Below are positions 55,176 to 64,000 of a stretch of 64,000 nucleotides of DNA, piece after piece. Source of the stretch: Candidatus Desulfofervidaceae bacterium (GTDB lineage: Bacteria; Desulfobacterota; Desulfofervidia; Desulfofervidales; Desulfofervidaceae); assembly GCA_027064585.1 (NCBI GenBank), contig JAMOPI010000010.1, positions 1-64,000 on the forward strand, in the 5' to 3' direction. Below the pieces are notes generated by a model. That model worked only from the letters and a program-made list of their open reading frames with translations, was not told the origin of the DNA and did no database searches. The translations under genes were made by a program, and so were the position numbers. How positions within the stretch are numbered: position 1 is the first letter of the stretch; the number at the start of each line of letters is the position of its first letter.

Positions 55176-57698
55176 TCATACATTCCTACCGCAACAGTGT
55201 TTATATTTTTTGCCACTTCCACAGGGACAGGGATCGTTACGACCGATCTTTTTGCCCTTGCGGCGAATGGGCGTGCGTTTGGTTTCTCCCTCACCATGGC
55301 TGAGTTGCATTGTTTTTGGTTCTTCTGGTCTTAAGGCCTGTAGTTCTTCTTCGCGTCTTATTTCTACTCTAAAGAGATTGGCAATGGTGTCTTCCTTTAT
55401 CCTGTCCACCAGTTGCCCAAACATCATAAAACCTTCCCGCTTATATTCTTGCAGCGGATCTCTTTGTCCATATCCCCTTAGGCCGATGCCTTCCCGCAGG
55501 TAATCCATGGCCACCAAGTGGTCACGCCAGAGGGTGTCAATGACCTGTAAGAAGATATACTTCTCTAAAAAACGCATATTTTCAGGACCGACCAGCCGTT
55601 CCTTTTCTTCATACTGTCTTTTGGTCTCTTCTTTGATGAAATTGGCTACAGCCTCTGGATCCTTTAAATTATCCAAATGGGCGTCATCCAGCTTTAACCT
55701 AAAAATTTGTTCTACCTGCCTCTTTAGTCCCTCTTTATTCCATTCCTCTGGGTGTTTGTCCTTTGGGCAAAATTCCTCCACCAATCCATTAGCAATGTCA
55801 TCAATAATTTGGAGCATCGTTTCCTTTAACTCACCGGCCATAGCCTGCCGACGCATACCGTAGATGACTTCCCGCTGTTTGTTGAGGACATCATCAAACT
55901 CAAGCAGTTGCTTTCTGATTTCAAAATTCTGTGCCTCTACCTTACGCTGGGCATTTTCAATCGCCTTGCTCACCCATTTGTGTTCAATCGGCTCGCCCTC
56001 TTCCATCCCCAGCTTATTCATTAAAGAAGAAAGCCTTTCTCCGCCAAAGAGTCTTAATAAATCGTCCTCTAGGGAGAGATAAAAACGAGAAGAACCCGGA
56101 TCTCCCTGTCTGCCAGCGCGGCCCCGTAACTGGTTGTCAATGCGCCGACTCTCGTGCCTTTCTGTCCCAATGATATGTAAACCACCCAGTTCGGCCACTC
56201 CTTCACCGAGGACAATGTCTGTTCCTCTCCCAGCCATGTTAGTGGCAATAGTTACTCTACCTTTTTGGCCGGCTTGGGCAACTATTTCGGCCTCTTTCGC
56301 ATGGTGCTTAGCGTTTAAAACAGCATGTGGGATACCCTCTTTTTTGAGCATCCGACTTAAAAGCTCAGACTTTTCAATGGAGACGGTACCTACCAACACC
56401 GGACGACCCTGTTTATGTAACTCTTTTATTTCCTCTACCACGGCCCTAAACTTCTCTTTCTCGGTGCGATAAACCACATCGGGATAATCAATCCGAATCA
56501 TCTTTTTGTGAGTAGGAATAACAACGACATCTAGGTTATAAATTTCCTTGAACTCGGCGGCCTCGGTATCGGCCGTTCCAGTCATCCCGGCCAGTTTTTC
56601 ATACATGCGGAAATAATTCTGAAATGTAATAGTAGCCAAGGTTTGATATTCGCTCTGTACCTCAACCCCTTCTTTGGCCTCAAGGGCCTGGTGCAGTCCC
56701 TCACTATAGCGCCTTCCTGGCATCAATCGTCCAGTAAATTCATCTACAATAATAACTTTACCGTCTTTGACGATATAATCCCGATCTTTTTTAAATAGAT
56801 GATGAGCCTTAAGGCACTGATAAATGACATGTAACACCTCTATGTAGCGGGGATCATAGAGGTTTTCAATCTTTAAGAGCTTCTCCATCTTGGCCACACC
56901 GGCTTCGGTCAGAGCGGCTGTCTTTGTCTTTTCATCTACGGTAAAATCAATATCCTTTTTTAGATGAGGGATGAGGCGGTTGATCTGATAAAAAAGGGCT
57001 GTGCTGCGTTCGGCTGGACCAGATATGATAAGGGGAGTTCTGGCCTCATCAATCAGAATACTGTCTACTTCATCTACGATGGCATAATAATGGTCCCGCT
57101 GCACCATATCCTCTAGATCAAACTTCATGTTATCCCGCAGGTAGTCAAAACCAAATTCATTATTGGTGCCATAGGTAATGTCCGCAGCATAGGCCTTCTT
57201 GCGTTCGGTATCATCCATGTCATGCAGAATGACACCTGCTTCCATACCCAAGAAACGATAAATACCACCCATCCACTCACTGTCACGGCGGGCCAGATAG
57301 TCATTAACGGTAACAATGTGTACTCCCCTTCCCAAAAGGGCGTTTAGATAGGCCGGCATGGTAGCGGCCAGGGTCTTTCCTTCACCTGTCTTCATTTCGG
57401 CGATCTTGCCTTCGTGTAAGACGATGCCACCGATAACCTGCACATCAAAAGGTCTTTGTCCTAATACCCTTACGGCCGCCTCGCGCACCACGGCAAAGGC
57501 CTCAGGCAGAATCTCATCTAAGCTGGCCCCACGGTCAATTTTTTCTTTAAACGCAGCCGTCTTGGCCCGCAGCTGAATATCACTCAGCTTGCGTATCTGT
57601 GGTTCAAGCTGGTTAATCTTATCCACAATGGCCGCCAGCCGTTTAAGCTCCCGCTCATTCTTTGTGCCTATGATCTTCTTTAAGAGTCGCCCTAACAT
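55176..57698 (-). CDS. secA: Preprotein translocase ATPase SecA
   Basis: An 840-residue SecA motor that drives proteins through Sec[23 protein letters not shown] is Walker [19 protein letters not shown] follows, [20 protein letters not shown] holds the DEVD box, [17 protein letters not shown] and [20 protein letters not shown] are helicase motifs. The C-terminus ends with the zinc-binding [13 protein letters not shown], which binds SecB or the ribosome. The length is normal. The 5' region is occupied by the third repeat copy, so its promoter lies inside or beside that element. Confidence 0.97.
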   Translation of the reverse strand: MLGRLLKKIIGTKNERELKRLAAIVDKINQLEPQIRKLSDIQLRAKTAAFKEKIDRGASLDEILPEAFAVVREAAVRVLGQRPFDVQVIGGIVLHEGKIAEMKTGEGKTLAATMPAYLNALLGRGVHIVTVNDYLARRDSEWMGGIYRFLGMEAGVILHDMDDTERKKAYAADITYGTNNEFGFDYLRDNMKFDLEDMVQRDHYYAIVDEVDSILIDEARTPLIISGPAERSTALFYQINRLIPHLKKDIDFTVDEKTKTAALTEAGVAKMEKLLKIENLYDPRYIEVLHVIYQCLKAHHLFKKDRDYIVKDGKVIIVDEFTGRLMPGRRYSEGLHQALEAKEGVEVQSEYQTLATITFQNYFRMYEKLAGMTGTADTEAAEFKEIYNLDVVVIPTHKKMIRIDYPDVVYRTEKEKFRAVVEEIKELHKQGRPVLVGTVSIEKSELLSRMLKKEGIPHAVLNAKHHAKEAEIVAQAGQKGRVTIATNMAGRGTDIVLGEGVAELGGLHIIGTERHESRRIDNQLRGRAGRQGDPGSSRFYLSLEDDLLRLFGGERLSSLMNKLGMEEGEPIEHKWVSKAIENAQRKVEAQNFEIRKQLLEFDDVLNKQREVIYGMRRQAMAGELKETMLQIIDDIANGLVEEFCPKDKHPEEWNKEGLKRQVEQIFRLKLDDAHLDNLKDPEAVANFIKEETKRQYEEKERLVGPENMRFLEKYIFLQVIDTLWRDHLVAMDYLREGIGLRGYGQRDPLQEYKREGFMMFGQLVDRIKEDTIANLFRVEIRREEELQALRPEEPKTMQLSHGEGETKRTPIRRKGKKIGRNDPCPCGSGKKYKHCCGRNV

Positions 57699-57748
57699 AT
57701 AACCCTCCTTGTTGGGAAGATTAACTTAAATGAGAACGGCCTGCAAGG

Positions 57749-58242
57749 CCCAAAATCCGTGCTTGTCCTTCAAAAACCCCACAAGTTGCTTATCATAAAG
57801 CTATTTTTTAAAATAGCCTTTCACCTAAAAGGTGAAAAACATTTACCTTTTCTTCAAGACCCAATTATAATTCTAGCGCCTCCGCTCGCTTATGCGGTCA
57901 AGGCCAAGCCCTACGGGTGGCCTTCGGCCAGCCTTGACCTCACTCGCTACGGCGCAATTTTCTTTTTGAAGCCAGAAGGAAAAAGGAAATTTTCTTTTTT
58001 CCTTTCTCCTTGCGATTTTCCTTTTTTGCCAGAGCCGAGGGCGGTCAAGGGCAAGCCCGCAGGGCGCAGCCTGCGCTTAAAGGCGCAGGTCGGAGCAAGC
58101 GTAGCGAGCGGAGACCCTTGACCGTATAACCGAGGCCCTGGCATATAATTTCCTAAAAAGGAGAAGGGATAATGCTGGCATTTTTCTTAATTCCTTCCTC
58201 ATCTCAAATGTCCTTCTTTAAAAATCAATCACGGATTTTGGG
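57749..58242. repeat. Dispersed TIR element, copy 3 (494 bp)
   Basis: The ends are CCCAAAATCCGTGCTTG (57749-57765) and CAATCACGGATTTTGGG (58226-58242), one mismatch. The interior is collinear with copy 2: TTTCACCT/AGGTGAAA palindrome, stem-loop 1 with GGTCAAGG/CCTTGACC, stem-loop 2 with GGTCAAGGG/CCCTTGACC. At the tip of stem-loop 2 it has CCTGCGC/GCGCAGG (58070-58089) where copy 2 has CCTGCCC/GGGCAGG, a compensated pair. No flanking direct repeat is evident. A ribosome-site-like AAGGAGAAGGG and ATG at 58172 open a 36-codon frame that leaves the element and ends at 58282. It lies between divergent secA and rng. Confidence 0.88.
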
Positions 58243-58255
58243 AATACATTCCTCC

Positions 58256-58284
58256 TTGACATCTTTTGTTCTTTGCGGTTAAAA
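58256..58284 (+). promoter_or_regulatory. Candidate promoter of rng
   Basis: A perfect TTGACA (58256-58261) is 17 bases from TTAAAA (58279-58284). The rng ATG is 10 bases later, so the leader would be very short. It lies just outside the right end of the repeat element. Confidence 0.45.
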
Positions 58285-58294
58285 CCGAGCCATC

Positions 58295-59752
58295 ATGGTT
58301 AGGCGTCAAACAAAGGCCCCTACCTGCCTCATGCTTATTAACGCCGAGCAGCCAGAGGAGTTAAGGGTAGCTATTATTCGCAAAAACCGACTGGATGAGT
58401 TTTACATTGAACGCATCACACAGGAACAAACACGGGGCAACATCTATAAAGGTATTGTTTATGACATTGTGCCCAGCCTGCAGGCGGCCTTTGTGGAATA
58501 TGGGGCGGCCAAACGTGGCTTTTTGCAGATAGACGAAGTTCATCCCGAATACTTCCTTTCTTTTCCTAAAGGACGGCCATCTATAGAGAAGGTCTTAAGA
58601 CCAGGTCAAGAGTTGCTGGTCCAAGTGGTTAAAGAAGAGACAGCGCAAAAAGGAGCTGCCCTTACAACTTATCTTACCCTTCCAGGTAGGTATCTTGTGC
58701 TGACCGTAGGACAGGATCATGTCGGTATCTCTCGCAAGATTACCGAGGAGAAGGAAAGGAAGCGACTTGAGAGCATTACTAAGTATTTTCGCCTTCCTCC
58801 TGGCCTAGGAGTTATTGTCCGCACTGCTGCCGCCGGGGTGACCAAAACCGAGATTTTAAAAGACTTACGCTATCTCTTGCGTCTTTGGGAGGCCATTAAA
58901 AAGCAGGCTCAGCAAGTGGAGGCCCCAGCTCTTGTCTATCAAGAGATGAATTTGCTTTTACGGACAGTAAGGGATTATTTTTCCTCTGAAATTCAAGAAA
59001 TCTGGGTGGATGACGCCGAGGCCTACCAGCAGGTAAAAGAATTTATGCGGCTGGTAGCGCCTCGCTATCAACGGGTTGTTAAGCGCTACAAACAGCCCCT
59101 GCCTATCTTTTCTTCCTTTGGGCTTGATGAGGAGATCGCTCAAATTTATGAAGAAAAAGTAAGCTTGCCGTCAGGAGGTGAAATTGTCATCCAGACAACT
59201 GAGGCCCTAACGGCCATTGATGTCAATTCTAGCCACTCCCAGGAGAAGGATTTAGAAGATACTTCTTTTAAGACCAATCTAGAGGCAGCCGAGGAAAGTG
59301 CCCGTCAAATTCGTTTGCGAAACATCGCCGGCCTCATTGTCATTGACTTTATCCAAATGCGCTCTAAAAAACATCTAACTATGGTAGAGAGGCGCTTGCG
59401 TGAGGCCTTTAAGACCGATCGGGCTAAGGTAGACTTTACCAAGATGTCCAAGTTTGGTTTGATAGAGATCTCTAGACAAAGGTTACGTCCTTCTCTCCTT
59501 TCTCTTACCACAATGTCTTGTCCACTTTGTCAAGGAAAGGGTTTTGTCTTAACGACCGAGACAAGAGCGCTAGAGATATTGCGTCAGATTAAAAAACAAC
59601 TGGTGCTTAGCCGGCCCAATGAACTTTACTTGGAGGTACCGCTAGATGTAGCCAACTACCTTCAGAACGAAAAAAGGCAGCTATTGACAGAAATGGAACT
59701 ACAATTTAAAACTAAAATCCGTATTTTGGCTAAGGAGGGGGCATGTCTATAA
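58295..59752 (+). CDS. rng: Ribonuclease G/E family endoribonuclease
   Basis: A 485-residue RNase G-type protein. The S1 domain (RGNIYKGIVYDIVPSLQAAF, FVEYGAAKRGFLQIDEVHPE) is followed by the DNase I-like catalytic part with the metal-binding Asp residues in ALTAIDVNSSHSQ and GLIVIDFIQMRSKKH, and the Zn-link CPLCQGKGFV. It lacks the long RNase E scaffold. Its roles are 5S/16S rRNA maturation and mRNA decay. Its end overlaps the ferredoxin gene of the kor operon by 10 bases. Confidence 0.94.
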   Translation: MVRRQTKAPTCLMLINAEQPEELRVAIIRKNRLDEFYIERITQEQTRGNIYKGIVYDIVPSLQAAFVEYGAAKRGFLQIDEVHPEYFLSFPKGRPSIEKVLRPGQELLVQVVKEETAQKGAALTTYLTLPGRYLVLTVGQDHVGISRKITEEKERKRLESITKYFRLPPGLGVIVRTAAAGVTKTEILKDLRYLLRLWEAIKKQAQQVEAPALVYQEMNLLLRTVRDYFSSEIQEIWVDDAEAYQQVKEFMRLVAPRYQRVVKRYKQPLPIFSSFGLDEEIAQIYEEKVSLPSGGEIVIQTTEALTAIDVNSSHSQEKDLEDTSFKTNLEAAEESARQIRLRNIAGLIVIDFIQMRSKKHLTMVERRLREAFKTDRAKVDFTKMSKFGLIEISRQRLRPSLLSLTTMSCPLCQGKGFVLTTETRALEILRQIKKQLVLSRPNELYLEVPLDVANYLQNEKRQLLTEMELQFKTKIRILAKEGACL

Positions 59753-60048
59753 ACGTTACACTGCAAAGTAGTGTGCCTAAAAAGGTGGGCTTGGGACAAA
59801 GGCGCATCCATCTTGTTCGTCCGCTAAGTTTTGTGGTAAAGGTGTTGGAGGACTTCTGTAAAGGTTGTCAATTGTGCGTGAATGTCTGTCCCAGACACCT
59901 CTTAAAACTTTCCAACCACACGAATGCTAAGGGTTATTTAGTAGTAGAGTGGCATAATGCCAAAACAGCCGGGTGTATCGGCTGTGGCCTGTGTTATGAG
60001 ATCTGTCCAGAACAGGCCTTGAGAATTTACGCTGAGGTGGAGCAATGA
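59743..60048 (+). CDS. korD: 2-oxoacid:ferredoxin oxidoreductase delta subunit (2[4Fe-4S])
   Basis: A 101-residue ferredoxin with two [4Fe-4S] motifs, CKGCQLCVNVCPRHLL and CIGCGLCYEICPEQAL, behind a 35-residue extension. It carries electrons for the three-subunit enzyme that follows. The gene order delta-alpha-beta-gamma is typical for 2-oxoglutarate:ferredoxin oxidoreductases (OorDABC/KorDABC). It overlaps rng at one end and korA by 4 bases at the other. Confidence 0.92.
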   Translation: MSINVTLQSSVPKKVGLGQRRIHLVRPLSFVVKVLEDFCKGCQLCVNVCPRHLLKLSNHTNAKGYLVVEWHNAKTAGCIGCGLCYEICPEQALRIYAEVEQ

Positions 60049-61136
60049 GTAGATTGTATATGAAGGGGAACGAGGCGGTTGTAGAAGGGGCCTTACGGGC
60101 AGGGGTAGAGGGCTTTTTTGGCTATCCTATCACCCCGGCCAGCGAGATTATTGAGACCTTTGCTGAGAAGTATTTTGCTGACCGTGAACGAGAAAAGCGG
60201 GGAGAGAAACCCCTTTACCCCAAATTCCGCGTCTTTATGCAGATGGAAAGTGAAATTGCCTCTATCAATGCCGTCATGGGTGGAGCCGCAGCCGGTTGTC
60301 GGGTGATGACGGCTTCTTCTAGTCCAGGGATTAGTCTTAAACAAGAAGGTATTTCTTATATTGCTGCCTGCGAGTTGCCTTGTGTCATTGTGAATATCAT
60401 GCGGGGAGGGCCTGGTTTAGGCAGTATTCAGCCAGAGCAAGGCGATTACTTTCAGGCCGTCAAAGGAGGCGGACACGGAGACTATAAATTAATTGTTTTT
60501 GCCCCAAATTCCGTACAGGAAATGGCCGAACATACAATGCTCCTTTTTAATTTGACCGATAAATACCGTAATCCTGGTATGCTGTTGGCCGATGGCTATC
60601 TGGGGCAGATGAAAGAATCTATGGAATTTCCAGAAGTGCCGATAGAGGAATATGATAAGCCGTGGGCGATTACCGGTATGGGTGAGCGGGAGAAACAGAA
60701 TACGATAGAGTTTCTTTTTCTTACGCCTGAGCCTATGGTAGAGGCAAAAAAACGCCTTTTAGAAAAGTATAAGAAGATAGAGGCAAATGAAGTCCGCTAT
60801 GAAGCCTACAAGGTAGATGATGCCAAAATCTTAGTTACCGCCTTTGGCACGCCTTCACGTGTGGCCAAGGCGGCGGTGGATTTGGCCAGAGAAAAGGGGA
60901 TAAAGGTAGGCTTGGTGCGGCCTATTACCCTCTGGCCTTTTCCTTATAAAATATATCGTGATCTTGTTACACATCAAATTGACCGCGTTTTAGTGGTAGA
61001 GCTTTCTTTTGGGCAGTTTGTAGAAGATGTGCGGTTAGGGGTAGAGGGTAAGGCAGAGGTAAAACTTTATCCTCGTTTTGGTGGGATTGTTCCTACCGAA
61101 GAAGAAGTTTTAGAAAAGATTATGGAGTTGGCCTAA
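60045..61136 (+). CDS. korA: 2-oxoacid:ferredoxin oxidoreductase alpha subunit
   Basis: A 363-residue subunit. MKGNEAVVEGALRAGVEGFF, then GYPITPASEIIETFAEKYF, the conserved YPITPxSE motif, and MQMESEIASINAVMGGAAAG, TASSSPGISLKQEGISYIAA identify it. ELPCVIVNIMRGGPGLGS matches the 2-oxoglutarate type. It binds the 2-oxoacid and CoA side of the active site. Oxidative decarboxylation to an acyl-CoA, or reductive carboxylation in a reductive TCA cycle, are both possible. Confidence 0.94.
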   Translation: MSRLYMKGNEAVVEGALRAGVEGFFGYPITPASEIIETFAEKYFADREREKRGEKPLYPKFRVFMQMESEIASINAVMGGAAAGCRVMTASSSPGISLKQEGISYIAACELPCVIVNIMRGGPGLGSIQPEQGDYFQAVKGGGHGDYKLIVFAPNSVQEMAEHTMLLFNLTDKYRNPGMLLADGYLGQMKESMEFPEVPIEEYDKPWAITGMGEREKQNTIEFLFLTPEPMVEAKKRLLEKYKKIEANEVRYEAYKVDDAKILVTAFGTPSRVAKAAVDLAREKGIKVGLVRPITLWPFPYKIYRDLVTHQIDRVLVVELSFGQFVEDVRLGVEGKAEVKLYPRFGGIVPTEEEVLEKIMELA

Positions 61137-61882
61137 TGCGTGTTTCAGCCTTAATTCCACGGTATCCAGAACCAGAAACTTATGTAGGACGCACCCATTA
61201 TTGTCCAGGGTGCGGGCATGGTACTTTACACAAGCTCTTGGGTGAGGTTATAGACGAGCTGGGGATTAGAAAACGGGTCATATTAGTAGAGCCAGTAGGT
61301 TGTTCAGTTTTGGCCCTGCGCTATTTAAAAGTAGACGGCGTTCAGGGACCGCATGGGCGGGCACCGGCCATTGCTACAGCCATTAAGCGCCTGCGGCCAG
61401 AGGCGATTGTGATTACCTATCAAGGTGATGGCGACCTGGCGGCCATTGGTACGAATGAGATCATCCATGCAGCCAACCGTGGGGAGATGTTTACGGTCAT
61501 CTTTGTCAACAACGCCGTTTACGGTATGACCGGGGGTCAGATGGCACCAACTACCTTGATCGGACAAAAGAGTACTACATCACCCACTGGCCGTGCTACT
61601 GAATATTTTGGCTATCCTCTGCGTATATGTGAGCTCTTAAATACCCTAGAGGCGCCGGTCTATTTGGAACGGGTAAGCCTGCACGATGTAGAACATATTA
61701 CCAAGACGAGGGCAGCGATAAAAAAGGCCCTTTTAAATCAGATAGAAGGGCGTGGTTTTTCACTTGTGGAAGTGCTCTCTAACTGCCCGACCAACTGGAA
61801 GATGACACCCGAGGAATCTTGGCGGTTTGTGAAAGAGGAGATGACCAAGGTCTTTCCTCTAGGGGTATTTAGGGATAGGTAG
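61136..61882 (+). CDS. korB: 2-oxoacid:ferredoxin oxidoreductase beta subunit
   Basis: A 248-residue thiamine pyrophosphate-binding subunit. HYCPGCGHGTLHKLL starts the domain; GDGDLAAIGTNEIIHAANRG with VNNAVYGMTGGQMAPTT is the TPP/Mg motif. GCSVLALRYL is typical of the 2-oxoglutarate group rather than pyruvate synthases. The start codon overlaps the korA stop (TAATG). The Cys residues of CPGCG may bind part of a [4Fe-4S] cluster. Confidence 0.94.
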   Translation: MRVSALIPRYPEPETYVGRTHYCPGCGHGTLHKLLGEVIDELGIRKRVILVEPVGCSVLALRYLKVDGVQGPHGRAPAIATAIKRLRPEAIVITYQGDGDLAAIGTNEIIHAANRGEMFTVIFVNNAVYGMTGGQMAPTTLIGQKSTTSPTGRATEYFGYPLRICELLNTLEAPVYLERVSLHDVEHITKTRAAIKKALLNQIEGRGFSLVEVLSNCPTNWKMTPEESWRFVKEEMTKVFPLGVFRDR

Positions 61883-61889
61883 GGTAACG

Positions 61890-62435
61890 ATGAAGACAGA
61901 AATTATTATTGCCGGTTTTGGTGGACAAGGGGTTTTATTTCTGGGCGATCTTATTGCCTATGCGGCTGTAAAAGAAGGACGTTATGTGACCTGGGTGCCC
62001 TCTTATGGGCCAGAGTCTAGGGGTGGTACCTGTAACTGTCAGGTCATCTATGCCGACCGGCCGATTGGTTCACCGGCCATTGCTCAACCTGATATTTTGA
62101 TTGTCTTTAACAAACCGTCTTTAGAAAAGTTTTTGCCCCGTTTAAAGAGAGGAGGGGTTTTGTTTTACGACAACTTTCTTGTAAAAGAAAGACCAGAGAG
62201 AGAAGGAGTCAAAATTATCGGGGTGCCGGCCTTTCAGCTGAGCAAAATGGGTAACATGGCCATGTTAGGGGCCTTTTTGGCCGTAACAAAAGAAATAAGC
62301 CCAGAAACGATCTATCAAATCTTAGAGGAAAAACTCAAAGGTCCCAAGGCCAAGTTTATCCCTATTAACAAAAAGGCGATAGAAGATGGTATGAAATACA
62401 TCCAAAAGCAGGGGGATCAAGATGCAACAAATTGA
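61890..62435 (+). CDS. korC: 2-oxoacid:ferredoxin oxidoreductase gamma subunit
   Basis: A 181-residue subunit with IIAGFGGQGVLFLGDLIAYA at the start, YGPESRGGTCNCQVIYADRP and GGVLFYDNFLV. These are the normal blocks of the gamma domain, which helps to hold CoA. It is 7 bases after korB, completing korDABC. Confidence 0.93.
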   Translation: MKTEIIIAGFGGQGVLFLGDLIAYAAVKEGRYVTWVPSYGPESRGGTCNCQVIYADRPIGSPAIAQPDILIVFNKPSLEKFLPRLKRGGVLFYDNFLVKERPEREGVKIIGVPAFQLSKMGNMAMLGAFLAVTKEISPETIYQILEEKLKGPKAKFIPINKKAIEDGMKYIQKQGDQDATN

Positions 62436-62634
62436 TCCCGCTTTGCTAAAAAAAATCAAGGCGAAAGTAGAAGAGGAACTTAACAAAAGGGAGCTAGAAA
62501 CCGTCCAATATTGGTTGGAAGAGTTAAACAAAGTTTATGCGCGGCATAAAGATATCACCACCCTCCAGAATGCCCTTAAAGAGCTGGCCCAGCGCATGCA
62601 AAATAGGATAAGGGCCTTGAAGGAAAATTTGTAA
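62422..62634 (+). CDS. Small helical protein of unknown function
   Basis: A 70-residue protein that is almost fully predicted helix (LLKKIKAKVEEELNKRELET, LQNALKELAQRMQNRIRALK), able to form a coiled coil. I recognise no family. AGGGGGATCAAG before the ATG is a good ribosome binding site. It overlaps the end of korC by 14 bases and the kinase gene starts 3 bases after it, so it is in the operon. Confidence 0.65.
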   Translation: MQQIDPALLKKIKAKVEEELNKRELETVQYWLEELNKVYARHKDITTLQNALKELAQRMQNRIRALKENL

Positions 62635-62637
62635 ATT

Positions 62638-64000
62638 ATGGCTGAAGGAAAAGAAAATTCCTTCATCTTAAATCAAATTCTTACCCATAGTAAGTTATCT
62701 TCTTTGTCTCCTTTAACGATTGAACTCATTGATTTAGCCACGCGGGAAGATACCTCAGCAAAGGATTTGGTTCAGATTATTGAAAAAGATCCAGCCCTTA
62801 CCACCCGTATTTTAAAACTTGCCAACAGTGCCTTTTTTGGTCTACGTCAACCAGTCTCTACTATCTCACGGGCGGTAGTACTTTTAGGGTTTAACCGGGT
62901 GCGGTTGATGGCCCTTACCCTTTCCCTGCGCGATACCTTTCCTGTAGGAAAAGTATGGCAGATGGATTTTGAAAAATTTTGGCGAACTTCTCTTTATCGG
63001 GCCAGTCTTGCCAGCAAGCTAGCCGAACAAGTGGGAGAAGATGCCGAGGAAGCCTTTATTACAGGGTTGATCTTGGAAGTGGGCCTTCTTCTTCTCTTTG
63101 AAATCCTACCTGAAGAGATAAAAAAAGAATTTCCTGGAAACAAACTTCCCTTAAAAGAATTACTTGCATGGGAGCAAGAGCATTTTGGCATAGACCACCG
63201 TCAGATAGGAAAAGAGGTTTTAACACATTGGAAGTTTCCTCCTGAGATGGTTGCTTGTCAGTGTTATCCTCTTCCAGAAGACGCATCTCTTCTTTGTCAA
63301 ATCGTCTATTTAGCTGGCTGGGCAGCAGAGATGTTTTGGGGAGAGGGATGTTTTTCTTATACGTGGTATGAGCAGGCAGAAAAAAAGCTTGGCCTTTCTT
63401 CGTCAGAGTTAAATAAAGTTGTATGTGAGATATTTGAAGAAGTAGATGTGTTGGCTCAAGAATTAAAGTTAAATATGAACAAGAAAAGAGATATTTTGGC
63501 AATAATGGAAAAGGCCAATCAAGCGATTTTTAAAATTAATCTGCAGTTAGAGCAACGATTGCAAAAGGTAGTAGCGCAAGTAAATCAGATGGAGGTAGAA
63601 GAAGAGGGCTTCTGCGAAAGGCTTTTAGATGCCGTAGCGCATGAGATTAGAAATCCATTGGTGGCCTTAGGTGGGTTTGCTCGTCGCCTAAAAGAAGTGG
63701 AAAGATACGATCCTAAAATTAAATCCTATGCTCAAGTTATTGTTAACGAAGCCTCTCGCCTAGAGCGAGTTTTAAAAGATATTACGCAATATGTGCAGCC
63801 CTATGAGCCCAAGCAGGTCTTAGTAGAGCTAAAGGCCTTTTTAAATGAAATTATTGTCCATTGGAAGGAAAGGGCCACCCAGCAGGGAATAGAGATAAAA
63901 GAGACATTCCCCCCAGAGGAAATTACGCTTAAATTGGATAAAGAGGCAATAAAACAAGTTTTAAATAAGCTCATAGAGAATGCTTTTTGTTCTATATTGC
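62638..64000 (+). CDS. HDOD-domain sensor histidine kinase (3' end cut by window edge)
   Basis: The frame is open to the window end (at least 454 residues). Residues about 15-210 form an HDOD domain: ILTHSKLSSLSPLTIELIDL, VQIIEKDPALTTRILKLANS, FFGLRQPVSTISRAVVLLGF. A helical linker with coiled coil leads to a HisKA box DAVAHEIRNPLVALGGFARR with the phosphorylated His335, then the start of a HATPase (LDKEAIKQVLNKLIENAF, the N box). No membrane span is seen, so it senses in the cytoplasm. It follows the small helical gene by 3 bases. Confidence 0.9.
   Translation, partial: MAEGKENSFILNQILTHSKLSSLSPLTIELIDLATREDTSAKDLVQIIEKDPALTTRILKLANSAFFGLRQPVSTISRAVVLLGFNRVRLMALTLSLRDTFPVGKVWQMDFEKFWRTSLYRASLASKLAEQVGEDAEEAFITGLILEVGLLLLFEILPEEIKKEFPGNKLPLKELLAWEQEHFGIDHRQIGKEVLTHWKFPPEMVACQCYPLPEDASLLCQIVYLAGWAAEMFWGEGCFSYTWYEQAEKKLGLSSSELNKVVCEIFEEVDVLAQELKLNMNKKRDILAIMEKANQAIFKINLQLEQRLQKVVAQVNQMEVEEEGFCERLLDAVAHEIRNPLVALGGFARRLKEVERYDPKIKSYAQVIVNEASRLERVLKDITQYVQPYEPKQVLVELKAFLNEIIVHWKERATQQGIEIKETFPPEEITLKLDKEAIKQVLNKLIENAFCSIL

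Overview
The window is a stretch of a bacterial chromosome, AT-rich in its intergenic regions, with dense, often overlapping genes on both strands. The gene set points to a Gram-negative anaerobe. SecA, MltG, a heptosyltransferase-like GT9 enzyme, a TonB-dependent receptor and a porin show an outer membrane. FdhD, a ferredoxin-dependent 2-oxoacid oxidoreductase (korDABC), an archaemetzincin, a DUF4390/NtrY/NtrC cluster and FmdB recall Desulfobacterota or thermophilic relatives. This placement is an inference from gene content, not a database result.

Layout. 1-2.1 kb is decayed accessory DNA: a transposase remnant, a PIN-toxin pair and a truncated TauE-like exporter that ends at a 27-bp GC-rich palindrome. 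2.0-4.4 kb (minus) holds a nucleoside phosphorylase, TrmO-like protein, class II aldolase and CDP-alcohol phosphatidyltransferase. 4.8-11.0 kb (plus) holds gyrA, dnaN and gyrB. 11.0-16.1 kb (minus) is a tight operon proA-nadD-rsfS-gpmI-archaemetzincin-fdhD. 16-20 kb has a methyltransferase, an SDR, tRNA-Asp and tRNA-Val, a MarC protein, an FmdB protein and a divergent protein that looks like a second beta-clamp. 20.2-24.3 kb is DUF4390-NtrY-NtrC. 24.3-32.3 kb has a Mut7-C protein, a porin, GDP-mannose synthesis, and a glycosyltransferase/debranching-type hydrolase pair. 32.4-40.5 kb carries an AbrB/PIN and an MNT/HEPN toxin-antitoxin pair among uvrD-like, truD and eno genes. 40.5-43.7 kb is a cobalamin riboswitch with terminator followed by a BtuB-like receptor and BtuF. 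43.6-52.7 kb (minus) is a Pel-type exopolysaccharide operon (pelG, a PelA-like hydrolase, PelB split in two, pelD, pelE, pelF), with a galE-like epimerase divergent from it. 53.7-64 kb has mltG, dksA-like, secA, rng, korDABC and the start of an HDOD-histidine kinase.

The most unusual signal is a dispersed non-coding element present three times in the same orientation (4429-4717, 35475-35965, 57749-58242). It has 17-bp terminal inverted repeats (CCCAAAATCCGTGATTG), two large stem-loops with a compensatory base-pair change between copies, a conserved 19-bp palindrome and outward-facing TTGACC/TATAAT-like motifs. Each copy lies between two divergently transcribed genes (upstream of gyrA, a GT9 gene and rng). 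One copy has a 5-bp direct repeat at its ends and directly abuts the ribosome binding site of the next gene. It may be a MITE-like element that carries promoters or a structured RNA.

Other items worth a second look: the candidate second clamp (19072-20142), the reorganised Pel locus with an intact c-di-GMP I-site in PelD, the likely recruitment of the epimerase for GalNAc supply, and an unrecognised antitoxin next to a PIN toxin.
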